Assembly (NCBI RefSeq): GCF_963675165.1
Contig: NC_087377.1
Coordinates: 9,069,122 to 9,133,121, forward strand
Direction: 5' to 3'
Length of the DNA: 64,000 nt
DNA from: Halichondria panicea
Taxonomy: Eukaryota; Porifera; Demospongiae; Suberitida; Halichondriidae
This document shows, in pieces, positions 1 through 11,949 of this stretch. The translations under genes were made by a program, and so were the position numbers. How positions within the stretch are numbered: position 1 is the stretch's first letter; each line of letters starts with the position of its first letter. Under the pieces are notes generated by a model. It did no database searches. It had not been told where the DNA came from and saw nothing but the letters and a program-made list of their open reading frames with translations.

Positions 1-1698
1 AAATGAAATAACAAAAAGTTAAATCAGGTTGTAGAGATGTGAGGATAACTTCCAGAGTATCCCTAGCCATGCCGTTAGCTGAAATCACAGTATTGGCATC
101 ACAGTTAGACATGATTCCGTAGGTCACTGTCAAACTGGTTGAGCCTTGGAAACCACTGGACAGACGAGCAGACACAGTAGCATTGGAATCTTTTACAACT
201 ACTGTCAAAGTCACCAATGAAGAGATGCTGACTGGCACTGCAAAAAATAGTTAATATCAAAGATGAACAATATCAAACTCACCTTGGAAGGGTGTATTCA
301 CTGATTGACCACCTCCTATTCCATTGGACACAGTCACAGTCACAGTAAAGGGGTTGCTGGGGCGATTATCACTAATGAAATTAGTCTGGTACTGACACAG
401 GGTAGCATTGCAGTCGCTCATGAGAACAACTTGTGGATCACCGACGGTTTGTACGGAGTAAGTAACTGCAGGAGACAAACCAGGAGCAACCTCAACAGGA
501 GTCTGCATGTGCATGAAAAGTGTTTGTAACATATACACTACCGGTAAATGCTACCAAGTTAAAGCTTACCACTGCTGGGAAGGTAACAATGATAGAGTCG
601 AGGCTGTCATCAGAATACACTGCCAGCACACTGACATCACCAACAGGAGGGGGAGACGGTTCTATATAATTATTAAGAGTCACAATGATACACTCACCCT
701 ATAGCTCTCACTCACCCATTAAGTTTAGCATTACAGGAGTGCTGAAGCTTCCAGTCTGACCACCACACAAGTCAGAGTTTGCCCTGACCATAACTGAGCA
801 GCTCTGTGGAGCAGTCCAACCAGAACAAACTCCTCCTAACATGTTGGTAGAAACTGAACAAGAGCCTCCACAATCTGAGATGATATCATAAGACGACGAG
901 GTTCTACAGCCACTGGTTAAGTCCATCCAAGTTACAGAGAATGTGGACACATCAACAGCTGTCACCATCACATTAGTGGGTGGTGGGGGTGGACCTGTGG
1001 GAGGTTAAACGTCAGTAGACTATTGTCACACTGTGACGCTGTTTACCTGCTACTTGCAAGGAATCACTGCCTATCACGGTAGAATCTCTAGAACATACTA
1101 CAGATTGTCCATCCATGTTGGTACTGATAGTAACTGACAGTTCTGATGTGTAGCAAGGTTCTATTCCACTAGTACTATTGTCCACTGAAATACCATTACC
1201 GCTAATAGCACTTGTACAGGTTGCAGCAACACCAGGGTACATAAAATGAATTAATACTATGTTATTGCCAGTTAAAGAACAGTCAAAGGCAGTTCCTGAC
1301 CACCGTGTAAAACCTCCACCGACTACAGTACAAATGTAGGTCTCCACATCACCAGGGCAGAAACATTGTCTTCCATTTGGAAGAGTGGGAGAGACTAAGA
1401 TGTCAGTTGCTCCATCACCTAGATTTATGACAGTCTAATAATCTGTCTCCACTGGTTTTATCACAGTGTTACATCAAGAACATATAAAGATAAGAGGGCA
1501 TGCAACTTGCTATGTACCGTACATACTCAGCATAATTATAATACTTCATATAAAAGATCGGATATATATATATACTATAAATAGAATCCAGTATACGGAC
1601 ATGAACTAGTGGGCAGTGTTATTTATGAAGTTATAATTACGGGCATTTACATCAGAGCTGCCTAGCCTAGCTACAGTAGAGTAACAGAGAAACATCAT
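1..1698 (-). CDS. Ig/FN3 receptor gene, inverted paralogue, 3' part beyond window
   Basis: Exons read on the minus strand: 1651-1698 (start ATG at 1698, short hydrophobic leader beginning MMFLCYSTVA), 1047-1434 (Ig-like, CPGDVETYICTV), 716-994 (FN3), 570-661 plus 283-502 (FN3 split by a phase-0 intron) and 1-237 (third FN3, cut by the window edge). Boundaries are GT-AG and match one for one the complete copy at 33070-40166, with only scattered substitutions and a three-codon insertion (NFI) in the fourth coding exon. The sushi, transmembrane and tail exons lie outside the window, so it is not known whether this copy still makes a receptor. The seen part has no frame break. Likely role, by family: cell-surface recognition or adhesion. 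Confidence 0.8.
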
Positions 1699-2652
1699 GA
1701 CCAGTGCCAGTAACCAGTCCTAGTCCAGTCAGGCCAAAGACAATCCCTTCGAGTGTGAAGTTAAGTGTTGAGCGAATTGTTATGCAGTGGACATGCAGGA
1801 CTTTCTTGTAAGCAGGTTTTATCTTCTTGGTGCTGTGCCGCTGCGTTTGATACTGCTAGTACGAGCCATACTGCTGGTTTTATCAATGCGAGCTAGCTAG
1901 TCCAGCAGATTCTAATTTATTACATGCAGTCAAATTTAAGGTTACGCATGGGCATTTTTGTGAGTAGTTCTAAAAAATAGCTACAGTGCGAGTTGCATGC
2001 TCTCTTTTCTTTATATATATGCCCTTGATTACATGTATGCAGGCTTTTATACAGAAAAAATTGACAGGGAGGGGGGGGCAAGCCGAATATCCGAGTGCGT
2101 TAGCACACAGCCATCTAAGGGGGTCCGTTGGCACGCCCCCCAGAAAATTTTTTGTTTTTAGACTGTCTGATAATGCATCTGGTATACATTCTTAGGAACT
2201 GTTAACTGAAAACTGTTATTATAATTATAAGTAAACTGTGGTCTGTGGTTTGTAGCACTGATGTGCAGTTGCTAACATAACAATTAGTAGAGTAAACAAT
2301 CGAACAACACCGATTTTCGAACGATTTAGCACCACGGTAAACAAAAACAAACAGCGTTATGCAGAATCTGACCCTATACAAGCCGACTTACATGCCTTAG
2401 GAACAAGCTGGGTTGAATAACAACGTCGTAGCTCTTGCAATGATGACGTAAAACAAAAGTGTGCGATAGTTGGAATTTCGAAAAAAGTAATGTATCCCCG
2501 AACCGAGGTACTTGCCGCTTTAATTAGCTAATATCGAGCTTCCCATCAGCTTTAGTATATGTCCTATTTAGATGTAGTGAACATAAGCAACACTAAAATT
2601 ACTTCACTGCTACTCAAAACAAACAATAAACTTTTGAACAGTAAGTGCTGAA

Positions 2653-2732
2653 TCAGCACTTTTAACACCCACGTGGATGGTTGTATACAGCAGATCTTAT
2701 ACAACCATCCACGTGGGTATTAAAAGTGCTGA
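2653..2732. repeat. 35-bp-arm hairpin
   Basis: 2653-2687 and 2698-2732 are reverse complements with about one mismatch, around a 10-bp loop. The arms contain CACGTGGATGGTTGTATA. The hairpin abuts the truncated end of the pogo-like MITE and has no counterpart in the right arm. Confidence 0.8.
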
Positions 2733-2962
2733 TAATCGAATAGATAAACCACGCCTTGATCCACCCACTTTATTGATGAACAGCAGTGCCACATGGTTGT
2801 CTGCGCATGCATGCGCCAAAGATAAACAGACATGTCTCCATGGTAACAGCTGCAACGCGCATGCGCATTGGAGGGACAGCCCATTTTCTGAATTATTTAA
2901 TCTGAAAGAAAGAAAACTGCCAAGCCGGATAATCGACGTTCCGGATAATGGAGGGTCTACTG
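2733..2962. mobile_element. pogo/Tigger-like MITE, one end truncated
   Basis: It ends in GGGTCTACTG followed by TA and carries GGATAA-type subterminal repeats, like the copies at 46000-46275 and 29881-32310. The other terminus is missing, replaced at 2732 by an unrelated hairpin. The family assignment rests on the CAGTAGAACC-type terminus and TA target sites. Confidence 0.7.
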
Positions 2963-3261
2963 TACCGTATTACTAGAATATTTTGTGGGTGAAAAACTTT
3001 TGCGAATGAGCCATATCAGCAGAAAATTTGACCCTTGTGATCAAACTATTGCATGCGTTCTGGTAAGGATCGTGTGTATTTACTAGTGGTAATTTAGGTT
3101 TTGCGGATATTAGGCCACACCAAATTGATCTTATGTTTCACGGGCATTTAATCCCCAAAAACAGACCAGGGTGGCAGGCAAAAAAAGAAAGAAAAATCGA
3201 TGAATATCATTATAAAACCACAAACAGAGTCACAACAAACCATAAAGTCACTTTAGTGCTG

Positions 3262-4033
3262 ATCACATGATCTCCAGCCAATCAGCTTATCTGAAAGTAG
3301 TCAGGTGACCATGGATTAAATAACTTAATCCACACTTAAGTGTGCTTTAAGTTGGTTTGTTAATGAACACTTTTATCAAACAATCATAATACAAGCAGAT
3401 TGAATCTGAATGTCATCATAATTATAATAATAATACAAGCAGATTGAATACGTACACAAGCAAAGTATTAGAAAGTTGAATGTTATTGTTTCGACTTGTT
3501 TCATGTGTACCGAATTGCTGACTTGACCATAGCATCACTTTTTCGTCTAGAGAAATAGGCTCAGCTTGCTTCGACGATGTACGTACCTGTACCTAAGCCA
3601 GATCCATATAATCGTTTCATCAAAGGTGCTTTGAATATCATAGCGTTCCAAAAGAGCAAACCAGATACTCATTGCCATATAGTTTGCGCACAAAGTTTCC
3701 CATCCAGTAAGCCAGATCAACTGGGGATCGGGACTGTTGGTCAGCAGGAGAAATAAGTCGAGAACATGCCCAGTGAGTCCAGATAGCTTTAGATAGTATC
3801 TCCTTCTCCTTTGCATCAGTTACTGGATCTACAAACCTACTAAAACTTGCTATTACGTCTAGCTAGCTAGCTAGCCATGCACCAGCAACTGATTCTAGAT
3901 CTAGCTGCCACGAGGCTAGAGCTCACGTGACAGCACTAAATCCTTTAGAACACACCTAACCAAGTCACGTGTTTTAATGCTGGTGCACTCGGATGGCCTC
4001 GGCACGCAGATGGCTAGGTGTGTTCTAAATAAT
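3262..4033. other. arm-specific insertion, no gene seen
   Basis: The right arm joins the sequence on either side of this block directly (CACTTTAG to CAAAATAT), so about 770 bp was inserted here or deleted there. It contains a short hairpin near 3943-4029 (ACACACCTA arms) and a GCTAGCTAGC run near 3860. No convincing coding exon or terminal repeat was found. Confidence 0.6.
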
Positions 4034-4671
4034 ACTTAGCAAAATATTACTGATAGATCATGTGGCCATTTTTGACCTCTGACCTGGACCAACCTCTGAC
4101 CTGGACCACACACATTCTGCAAAAATATGACCCGGAAAATCCGTGAAACATAACGGTGTGGCCTTATTGTTGCGAATTGATCGCAAAGTTCGCAAATGTT
4201 TGATGCTCGTAACAACATTCTAGGTACTAGCTGTAGAACATAAGCACCACCATCATTTAGGCGCTAGTTGGGCTGAACGAAATTGTTTGCGCCACTCAGA
4301 AGTGGAATAAATTTTTCTGGCGATGTAAGTATATGAATTACAATCAATCAAATGTGGTTTCTCTATGATTAATTATAGCTAGCTTGATCATGACCAAGGA
4401 CGTACAAAACTTGAACACGTACAAAACATAATGAAGTCTAATCTTACCTGACTTAATAAGCAGAGTCCCCAACAGTATTAAGCAGGTAACAACAATCTGT
4501 GAATTGACAAGTGTGAGTCGAGTAGATCTCTAGCACTGACATAATTACTTCTACTAGCTACACGGACTGATAGATCGTCAGACACAAACATACCTTTACC
4601 CTCATAGCGACATTTAGATCTAACATAGTTCTTCAACCTTATTAACCAAAATTAAGGAGGAAGGCTAAATA

Positions 4672-5784
4672 CAGGAATGATTCCAACTGCTGAGTCAGCC
4701 CTTTTGAGGTTATGGCCGCCCTCACATAATAGTCCTGAACCACCACAGGAGTACATGAATATTCATGCACTCCTGATCATGTCTATAGGAGGGCTGCAGA
4801 ACATGGGGGGAACACCTGTTTTGCAAATTCTGTGATACAGAGTGTATTTTATACCCCTGGTTTATGGAAAATAATTAGGATAGTGAGACATTGCAAACAT
4901 CTGACTCACACTAAAATAAATGTACACGTTTATATACTCAATCAGAGCATTGTCATGAAATTGGCCAGTTTTGTATGGTGTATGCTTTGAAAAGTCTCTA
5001 AATGAATGTCAGCAAAACTCTGTCGTGTGTCCATCAGCTGTATATTCTAATATGAAAAGTAAGATCAGATAAACGTTCTAGACATAAGTACGTATACCTC
5101 TCACCTAATTTCTGAATGAAAGAGTTGTTAATTCGCTGGAGACCAAATAGATGCCCATGAGTTTTTGCTGGGGATGTTTGAACACATCAAATATAAAGCT
5201 CTTACAGTACAATACAGTTTATAGTGACAATTAAAAGAACAGAATGGCAGTGTGCAGCATGCCCAAGAGTTACGACTAAGCTAGTGCGATACTTGTTTGG
5301 ATTGGCACCATTGGTAAGCAAGTGTTACCGCTTTTGATAAATAATTATCTCTATCAATGGCAAGCCCCACCTCCCCCTATAGGTGCCATAATGATGAGAA
5401 GTTGAATTCCTACTGCTTACCGGCTTTTACACATGTAGGTCCTGTGTTCACATAGACGAGCGAGAAAGATACAGCAAGCTTAAGCGCTTGGAGACAGATT
5501 GGTACTGTAGTAAATATTAAATGTACAAAGACAATGTGCACGTACATATATACCTAACATCAATCTGTTCTCACCATTTAATTGGCATTAACCATTTTGG
5601 TGAGCTCTTAAGTGATGAGGGAAGAATATGAATTAAATTGGGCCGCCAGGACTGGATATGGATGCACGCAGCTAGCTACTATGTTGAGAAGAGGAGACCG
5701 AGGAGAAGACACACGGTTGGCCAAACTGAGACCACGCCCCATTTGATTCATATATTGCTGACTCAGCAGTTGGAATCATTCCTG
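4672..5784. mobile_element. non-coding element with 28-bp terminal inverted repeats
   Basis: 4672-4699 and 5757-5784 are perfect inverted repeats (CAGGAATGATTCCAACTGCT inward). The 1.1 kb interior has no credible ORF. I find no target duplication. The left target-site copy of the large transposon (5784-5789) begins on the last base of this element. Confidence 0.65.
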
Positions 5785-5792
5785 CGTCTTAT

Positions 5793-6309
5793 CATAGATT
5801 GAAGAGTTAGAGGGATAGGAAACGGTTTGTATCTCGATTAACATCCGCGCTACGCTGCGGTTTAATCGAGGCCATCACAACAATATCTATTTCTACACTC
5901 AGTGCATAATAAACTACAAGTAACTGTGCTTAGTCCGTGCAACTCACTTATATTTCAAGGTCTATACCTATTGTAGTAGTCATAACCAGCACGCTTACAC
6001 GTTACATGTTCCAATAGCTCTAAAACAGCCTTGGGAACATATAACTTTATTGGAAAGTCTCTTTTTACTGGGTGTGGTCAGTCATTAGCAAGTACTACAA
6101 GTGGCTCATGGACTAGGCGTGTTATAAGTTGCTGAAAAGAGATGATGTCTCGAGGAAACACAGCTTTGGGAGTTACCCGGCAAAAATGTGCTTAATAGCC
6201 TCGTTCATAGGGCGTAGCGCGGATAATTTTCGAGGCTCCACTGCAGATTCAATGTAAAATCATCACGTGCACCACTCCGTTTCCTATCCCTCTAACTCTT
6301 CAATCTATG
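5793..6309. mobile_element. 517-bp MITE at the left edge of the large transposon
   Basis: Termini CATAGATTGAAGAGTTAGAG and its complement form inverted repeats of about 30 bp ending at 6309. GTCTTAT lies on both sides (5786-5792 and 6310-6316), a 7-bp target duplication. It sits across the junction between the large transposon's target site and its first bases, so it arrived later. No coding capacity. A 33-bp relative at 16628-16660 has the same ends and duplication length. Confidence 0.85.
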
Positions 6310-6313
6310 GTCT

Positions 6314-6545
6314 TATGGAACGCCGTTTGCGACAAAATTCAGGCAGAATCTGATAGGCGTGTCCATCCAATATAAAATCGATTTTTGAAGATCGATTTTT
6401 ATTAATCGATTTTTTACAGTTGATTTTCGATTATACGTCAACGATCTTTGACAATCCATTTTTGATAATCGATTTTTGATAATCGATTTCTGATAATCGA
6501 TTTTTGATAATCGATTTCTGATAATCGATTTTAGATAGAAATATA
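6314..6545 (+). repeat. left TIR of the transposon
   Basis: TATGGAACGCCGTTTGCGAC, then a stretch rich in ATCGATTT. About 6395-6455 matches a unit that is repeated in the right TIR. The inner part has a short tandem repeat of the type TGATAATCGATTTY, about five copies. These are plausible transposase-binding sites and may contain the transposase promoter; both are inferences. Confidence 0.85.
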
Positions 6546-6604
6546 AAGTCACATGACTTAGTGATGTATCACATGACTAGATCTGAGTCCCTTATTATAC
6601 CTCA

Positions 6605-8115
6605 ATGGGTACCTTATATGACTGTGTCCTGACATTTTGTGAAGCTACTCTGGAAGCAGTCAAGTTTGATTGCATTGAAGAAGAAGAAGATAGCACAAGA
6701 GAAAACACCAAGGAATGTCTTCTTGAAATGCTAGAAATGAGTATTAACTATCTTGATCTGGTGAGTAACGATGAAGCAGTCACTCTTAGGTGCACATTAT
6801 GGGAGATTCTTGTGATACTTAGCAATAAGCAAGAAAATAGAGAACAGAGAAGAGGAAGACCCAAAATTGTGATTGCTAGAGATCGACTATTATTCTTGAG
6901 AGATTGTGGTTTTAAGATGAACGATATATCTGTTATTTTTGGATGCAGTCGAAGAACTGTTGAGAGACGATTATTGGAATATGATATTCCTCGCCAATGT
7001 GATATGTACGCATCCATTACCAATGCTGAATTGGATGAAAAGGTTTTACGCATAGTGTCCATGTTCCCCATGTGCGGTCAGAAATCGGTCGATGGTAGAT
7101 TAAAGAGTGAAGGTTTGAGAATGTCTCGTAAAAGAATAAGAGAGTCTCTGAGAAGAGTTGATCCATTTGGGGTGGAGTCTCGTGCAAGAGGTGTTCTTCG
7201 CCGACGAAGATACCATGTTGATTCCCCAAATGACCTGTGGCATATTGATGGATACCATAAGTTGATCAGATGGCGACTCGTTATCCACGGAGGTATTGAT
7301 GGTTTTAGCCGCCTCATAATGTTCTTGAAAGTATCTTCAAACAATAGAGCTGAAACTATGTTCCAAGCATTTGAACAAGGAGTTACAGAGTTTGGGCTGC
7401 CCTCGCGTATCCGAATGGACAAGGGCGGTGAAAATGTTGAGGTTGCACGGTATATTGTTGAAGAGAGAGGAGTTGGGCATGCCATAGCTGGTCGTAGCGT
7501 GCACAATCAGAGAATAGAAAGGCTTTGGAGAGATCTTTTTTCAGGATGTATCAGTTTCTTTTACTATTCTTTCTACTTTTTAGAGGACTGTGGGCTTCTT
7601 GACATACAGGATGAGCGCGACATTTATGCTTTACATTTCTCATTTCTTGGAGTGATTCAAGACCAACTGAACAACTTTATGCTTGGTTGGTCCAATCATG
7701 GGCTAAGAACTGAGCATGGAAAATCTCCTATGCAACTTTGGGTGTCTGGTCTGCTGCAAACAAGAACAGTAAATCCTGAACACGAGGCACTAAGTGGACT
7801 GCATGAGGTAGGTGTAAATTTATGTTTATCCCACAATCACTTTTTATACATTATTATACTTATTATTATACCTATCAGGAATCTGAAGCTTATGGGATAG
7901 ATGTTGATGGGCCTGTACCACTCAACGGAGACCAAACAGTTGTTGTTGAAGACATTGACGATCTATTATCCAGTGAACAAAAACATGTACTTAGGCAAGA
8001 ACTAGCCCAAATTGATTGCAATTCTCAAGAAGGAATTGTGTCTATGTTTTCATTAGCAAAAGCTTATATTTGTATGTTTTCATTAGCAAAAGCTTATATT
8101 TGTGACTGTCATTAA
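6605..8115 (+). CDS. DDE transposase with integrase core (IS3EU-like)
   Basis: Two exons, 6605-7807 and 7879-8115, joined in phase 0 across a 71-bp GT-AG intron, give 479 residues. An acidic N-terminus is followed by a helix-turn-helix (about residues 95-125, MNDISVIFGCSRRTVERRL) and an integrase (rve) catalytic fold. The apparent catalytic triad is D215 (WHIDGYHK), D272 (RMDKGGEN) and E305 (HNQRIERLW), with 32 residues between the last two. A conserved WSNHGLRTEHGKSPMQLW segment follows near residue 360. Family knowledge: such enzymes cut and join transposon ends in the nucleus. It is read from the left TIR and ends 240 bp from the stop of the ligase gene. The last residues contain an in-frame 30-bp duplication. 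Confidence 0.9.
8044..8103 (+). repeat. 30-bp direct duplication inside the transposase C-terminus
   Basis: 8044-8073 and 8074-8103 are identical, each encoding MFSLAKAYIC in frame, just before the stop. It looks like a recent slippage or unequal-exchange event that did not break the frame. Confidence 0.95.
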
Positions 8116-8355
8116 TAATTATTAAAGATATCATGCCAGGCCAGAATTTAACCATTGGGTTCATGGTTCATGCATGAGCTATAATTGGAATCATGCACCC
8201 AATTAACATTAACAAATTTGTTTAGCAAACATCACTCACATCAAAAATTATAGTGAGGGTGTCCAAAATCTGAAACAATAGGTATAAGAATGACTCAATG
8301 AACAAGTGATAAATGAAGAATAAAACACATAATAGCTTGAGATGATTTACTGTCC

Positions 8356-11300
8356 TTATGGCCCACCAAAACCATCATTTGATTTCATGGAGAGAATCAT
8401 AGCGTCCTTAAAGGTAGCATAGCTTCCATGACACACAGGAAGGCGTATTTGAAGTTCACATGTTGAGGCAGTTGCCAGGGGGCGGTGCTGGTCATGGACG
8501 AACATTACACTCGGTCTTGGGTTAAATCCAGTTGGTGGAACTCGACTGGACCCTGACAGAAAGATTAGCACAGCTTAAACTGAACACTCATTGCCACTGC
8601 TCTCTGCACCAAAAATAACAAATAACATCATCACTATTACGGGGTTTCATCATAAGGGGGGGGGGGGAGATTTGGGTAAGCGTGCCACATGCCACAGAAT
8701 GTTTAGCTATGCACACTTTTGTTGTGCTAGTAAGTGCTGATTGATCTAGTTACATATTGCACATCATAAATTATAGACAGTATAGATTCAACCACTAATT
8801 AATGCGACGTTGTTATTCTTCAAATATTTTGAGGGGGGGGGGGGAAGAGCATTTTGGGCTGGGGGAGGTTCACCCCTGCCCTTCCATTACTGCAAAGCTT
8901 ACCATCACATTCATCCAGGAAGTCAACAAAATAAATGTATGTTTGCTTCTCAGCTGGTAAGCGGCTAGACCCATCTTCAGAGAAGAGACAAACCAGCTCA
9001 TGTTTCAGATATGCTGTACAGAACACAAGCAATAAAATATTATCTAGCGGTGAACATGCCATGCAGTATCATAAATAATAAAACTGTCAATACAATGGCT
9101 TAGTGCATGTATGTACATACCAGCATCAACCTTGACACCATCATCGACAAAAAATGCTTTCCATTTGCCTGGTTCCTTCCGCACTGACTTAAGAACATCA
9201 AGACTCTCCAACCCATCAATGTACTGGTCCATTGCCGCTTTGACTTTCGTCATGCAGTGGTAGTTGATCAATACTGAATATACGTTGCTCTTATCCTCCA
9301 GTGTGAGTTTTGTGAATGGCTTTGAGAACCCAGCCTCTAAGAGCATGCTCTGTGCTTCATCAATGGCGCAAGTCACTTGTATCTCGGTATCATTCTCAGC
9401 ATCCTCAACCTACAGCATATTAACACAAAAGTAGCAATTACATCGCTTAGAGTTAATTAAGATGGTGTCATTTATATACCCCCTATGAAGACAAAACATT
9501 GTACTTATACTTATATAATTATACACCAACCTTTTCAAGAATGAATTTGAGAGTTGGATCTGGAATACAGTGAAGTGGCACTTGGACTGACGCTGACAAT
9601 TTCCCAGTGGAGATGTACTCATACACGGGAGTAGCCATAAATGGCATGCCGCAACCTCCCTGAGATATGCTCATGACAGTATACTGCCCAAGAAACTTGT
9701 AGTGTTCACTCTATACAATTAATTATGACATGGTCACGTATACACAAGTTACAGACAAATTATTGTATACATGACATTGTGCACAAGAAGAAAGGGTGTT
9801 CACATTAGAGAGAATGCATGTCAACGTACTAACCTGAAGAGCTTGAGCATTCATTACAAAAAACTTTGCTGTAACATTTCCAATGAAGAGCGTGTTTGAA
9901 GCTTCTGACGCCAACAAGCGAAAAAACTCTCTTCGTGGGCCACCACTGTCTACTGCTCCTTCCCCAACAAACGTCACCTGTGGAAGTAGCACACCCTTGA
10001 GCCTAACAACAGACACTCGTCTAACTTACTTTCACTAACTTATTGACAGAGAATTTCTTTTTTTTGGCTTCACGTATCGCATCACAAACCACAAATTCCC
10101 GCCGAATGTCAAGACAAAGAGGATCATTTTTCTGGACTTTCCACGAGAAAAATTTTCCCAATAGTGAAGAAGCACTGTGAGTAGACACACTTATACTCAT
10201 GCTACAACACATGTAACTCGTAACTCACGTATAATCAGAAGCAGTTAAGCTTTGTTGCATGGCAGCCTGCACCATTTCCTCTTCCATATCATAGTGATTG
10301 CCCTAAAGTAGTAAACACATTGAGTAAGCAGCACACAAAAGTTGTACGACTTACAAAATGTATTTTAGGGAGGTCAGGTGATGGACTTTTCTCATGGGTC
10401 ACAAAATGCACTTCAGGGAGGACAGGTGATGGACTTTTCTCATGGGTCACAAAATGCACTTCAGGGAGGACAGGTGATGGACTTTTCTCATGGGTCACAA
10501 AATGCACTTCAGGGAGGACAGGTGATGGACTTGTCTCATCAACATCAATAACCTCACTACACACATGGTTCATTGTACGTAATTATAGATACAGGTGTTG
10601 TAGGTACTACAATTAGCTTGTTAGAAAACGAACAAGCAAATACATGCACATACACACACACCATTTTGCCTTGTCCTCATTCTTGGGCTGCTTTTGTTGT
10701 CTGAGATAACACAATGGGAATATTTATACGTATATACCATAACAAAAACTTACTTGGAATCACTGTAAGCTTTTTCACACTCTTTCACATGATTTTCTAG
10801 CTCCATGAGTGGCAAATAGGTACCACAAGTGAGACACTCATCCTCAGGCTATCAATTAAGAAATTATAGCACACGGTCAGCACAATACAAATGATAAACA
10901 AATGATTTAACAAAGGCTGACTGAACACAATCAGCAAATATTAGTCCGGCATACATTACATAAGTTATATTGTGGGAAACCAAACAAATAGCTTTTATCG
11001 ACAAAAAAACAGATACATGTAAGCATACCCCATCTGGAAGGTTAAAGACGACACTAAGGTCCATATCTTTCTGAAGGGGACGAATGTACGTCTTCGCATT
11101 GCCTACTCTCTGTTTCAAGTTTCCAGGGCAATCGTGAGCAAATGTAGACAGTATTTCCAGCTCTCTTGAATTTGGTTTGCATTTACATAGTTGAAAACCT
11201 CCCGCTTTCTTCAATTGAGGGAACTCTCCACAGATAATATCTCGAAATTCCTCGGCACTGGCATTCATGTCATGGAAAGAAATCTCTTTTTCACCTAGCC

Positions 11301-11857
11301 CTGCTTGCAAAAGATCATCTTTTTCCACATCCGTAGTAGGAATACGTATCTGCCCGCGATAGGCCAAACAAGAGAACTTATGTTTCCACTCAGTGGAAGC
11401 CTTTACTTTCTTCTTGCGCTTTGCAGGAGTGGCATAATTGAAGAGCTTAGTTACTTCTTGTTTGGATTGTCTTTTGGTGGCCCTAACTTGCTCAGCCTTC
11501 ACACCAGCTTTCATTCTTCTAAGCACATCCATTGCATCATCTGCGAGTCCTACAACTACAGAAATAAGCAGTTGATGTGTCTGCCAGTACAGTACACACT
11601 ACACAGAGTAGAAATCTTATCACATTTTTACAGTTCGTACTAGAATATGTCCTTGCAAAAGGCATATAGTGTCTAGACACACCATAAACAATTATGGATG
11701 AACACAAACCTTTCTTGGTTTCATCTCCAATACTGGAAGTAGAAGGATCATTTCTAGCTCCCGACGGACCAGCACTATCAACAAGACGCCCAAGGACTTC
11801 CATTGCTTCCTTGGCCTTCTGGATGTCGCTAGCAGACAGAGAAGATCGAGAGGCCAT
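8356..11857 (-). CDS. UBZ-UIM-HECT E3 ubiquitin ligase carried by the transposon
   Basis: Twelve exons (11857-11710, 11549-11029, 10848-10754, 10700-10662, 10556-10355, 10302-10229, 10201-10030, 9977-9834, 9710-9531, 9409-9121, 9013-8903, 8552-8356) join with consistent phases to 723 residues. Seen in order: basic N-terminal region with a Cys-rich segment; a UBZ-like finger C228-xx-C231-x11-H243-xxx-C247; three repeats of SPSPVLPEVHFVTHEK; a UIM at 342-354 (EEEMVQAAMQQSL); and a HECT domain from about 390 (VTFVGEGAVDSGGPRREF) to the end, with catalytic C690 in ATASTCELQIRLP. HECT ligases accept ubiquitin on this cysteine and transfer it to substrates; UBZ and UIM bind ubiquitin. The last exon ends GFGGP, with the cysteine 33 residues from the end, as usual. 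The substrate is unknown. Confidence 0.9.
10370..10535 (-). repeat. 48-bp coding minisatellite in the ligase gene
   Basis: Three near-perfect 48-bp units plus a diverged partial one encode SPSPVLPEVHFVTHEK repeats in exon 5, between the UBZ and UIM. The unit is a multiple of three, so copy-number change keeps the frame. It forms a flexible Ser/Pro linker. Confidence 0.95.
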
Positions 11858-11949
11858 GGCTCAAGGAACAACGTGTTTGAAGTCAATGTGTGTGTGCCAC
11901 GTGTGTAAGGGGAGGCCTAATCACGTGACGAAAGATCGCGTGTAGGTAT

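Larger units (their letters stand above)
1..4660. repeat. left arm of large inverted duplication
   Basis: Three collinear blocks match the right arm in reverse orientation: 1-2289 with 32501-34744 (receptor 5' half and upstream DNA), about 2733-3261 with about 29610-30140 (pogo-like MITE and flank), and about 4034-4660 with about 28230-28837. They are separated by arm-specific DNA: 2290-2732 here and 3262-4033 here; MITE and foldback insertions in the right arm. The gene block is nearly identical; the intergenic blocks are more diverged, with indels. The spacer is about 23.6 kb. Confidence 0.85.

Noticed and set aside
6313-6552. Minus-strand ORF rich in Asn, Lys and Ser
   Set aside because: It is an artefact of the ATCGATTT repeats in the transposon's left TIR; the mirror ORF at 11957-12223 has the same cause.
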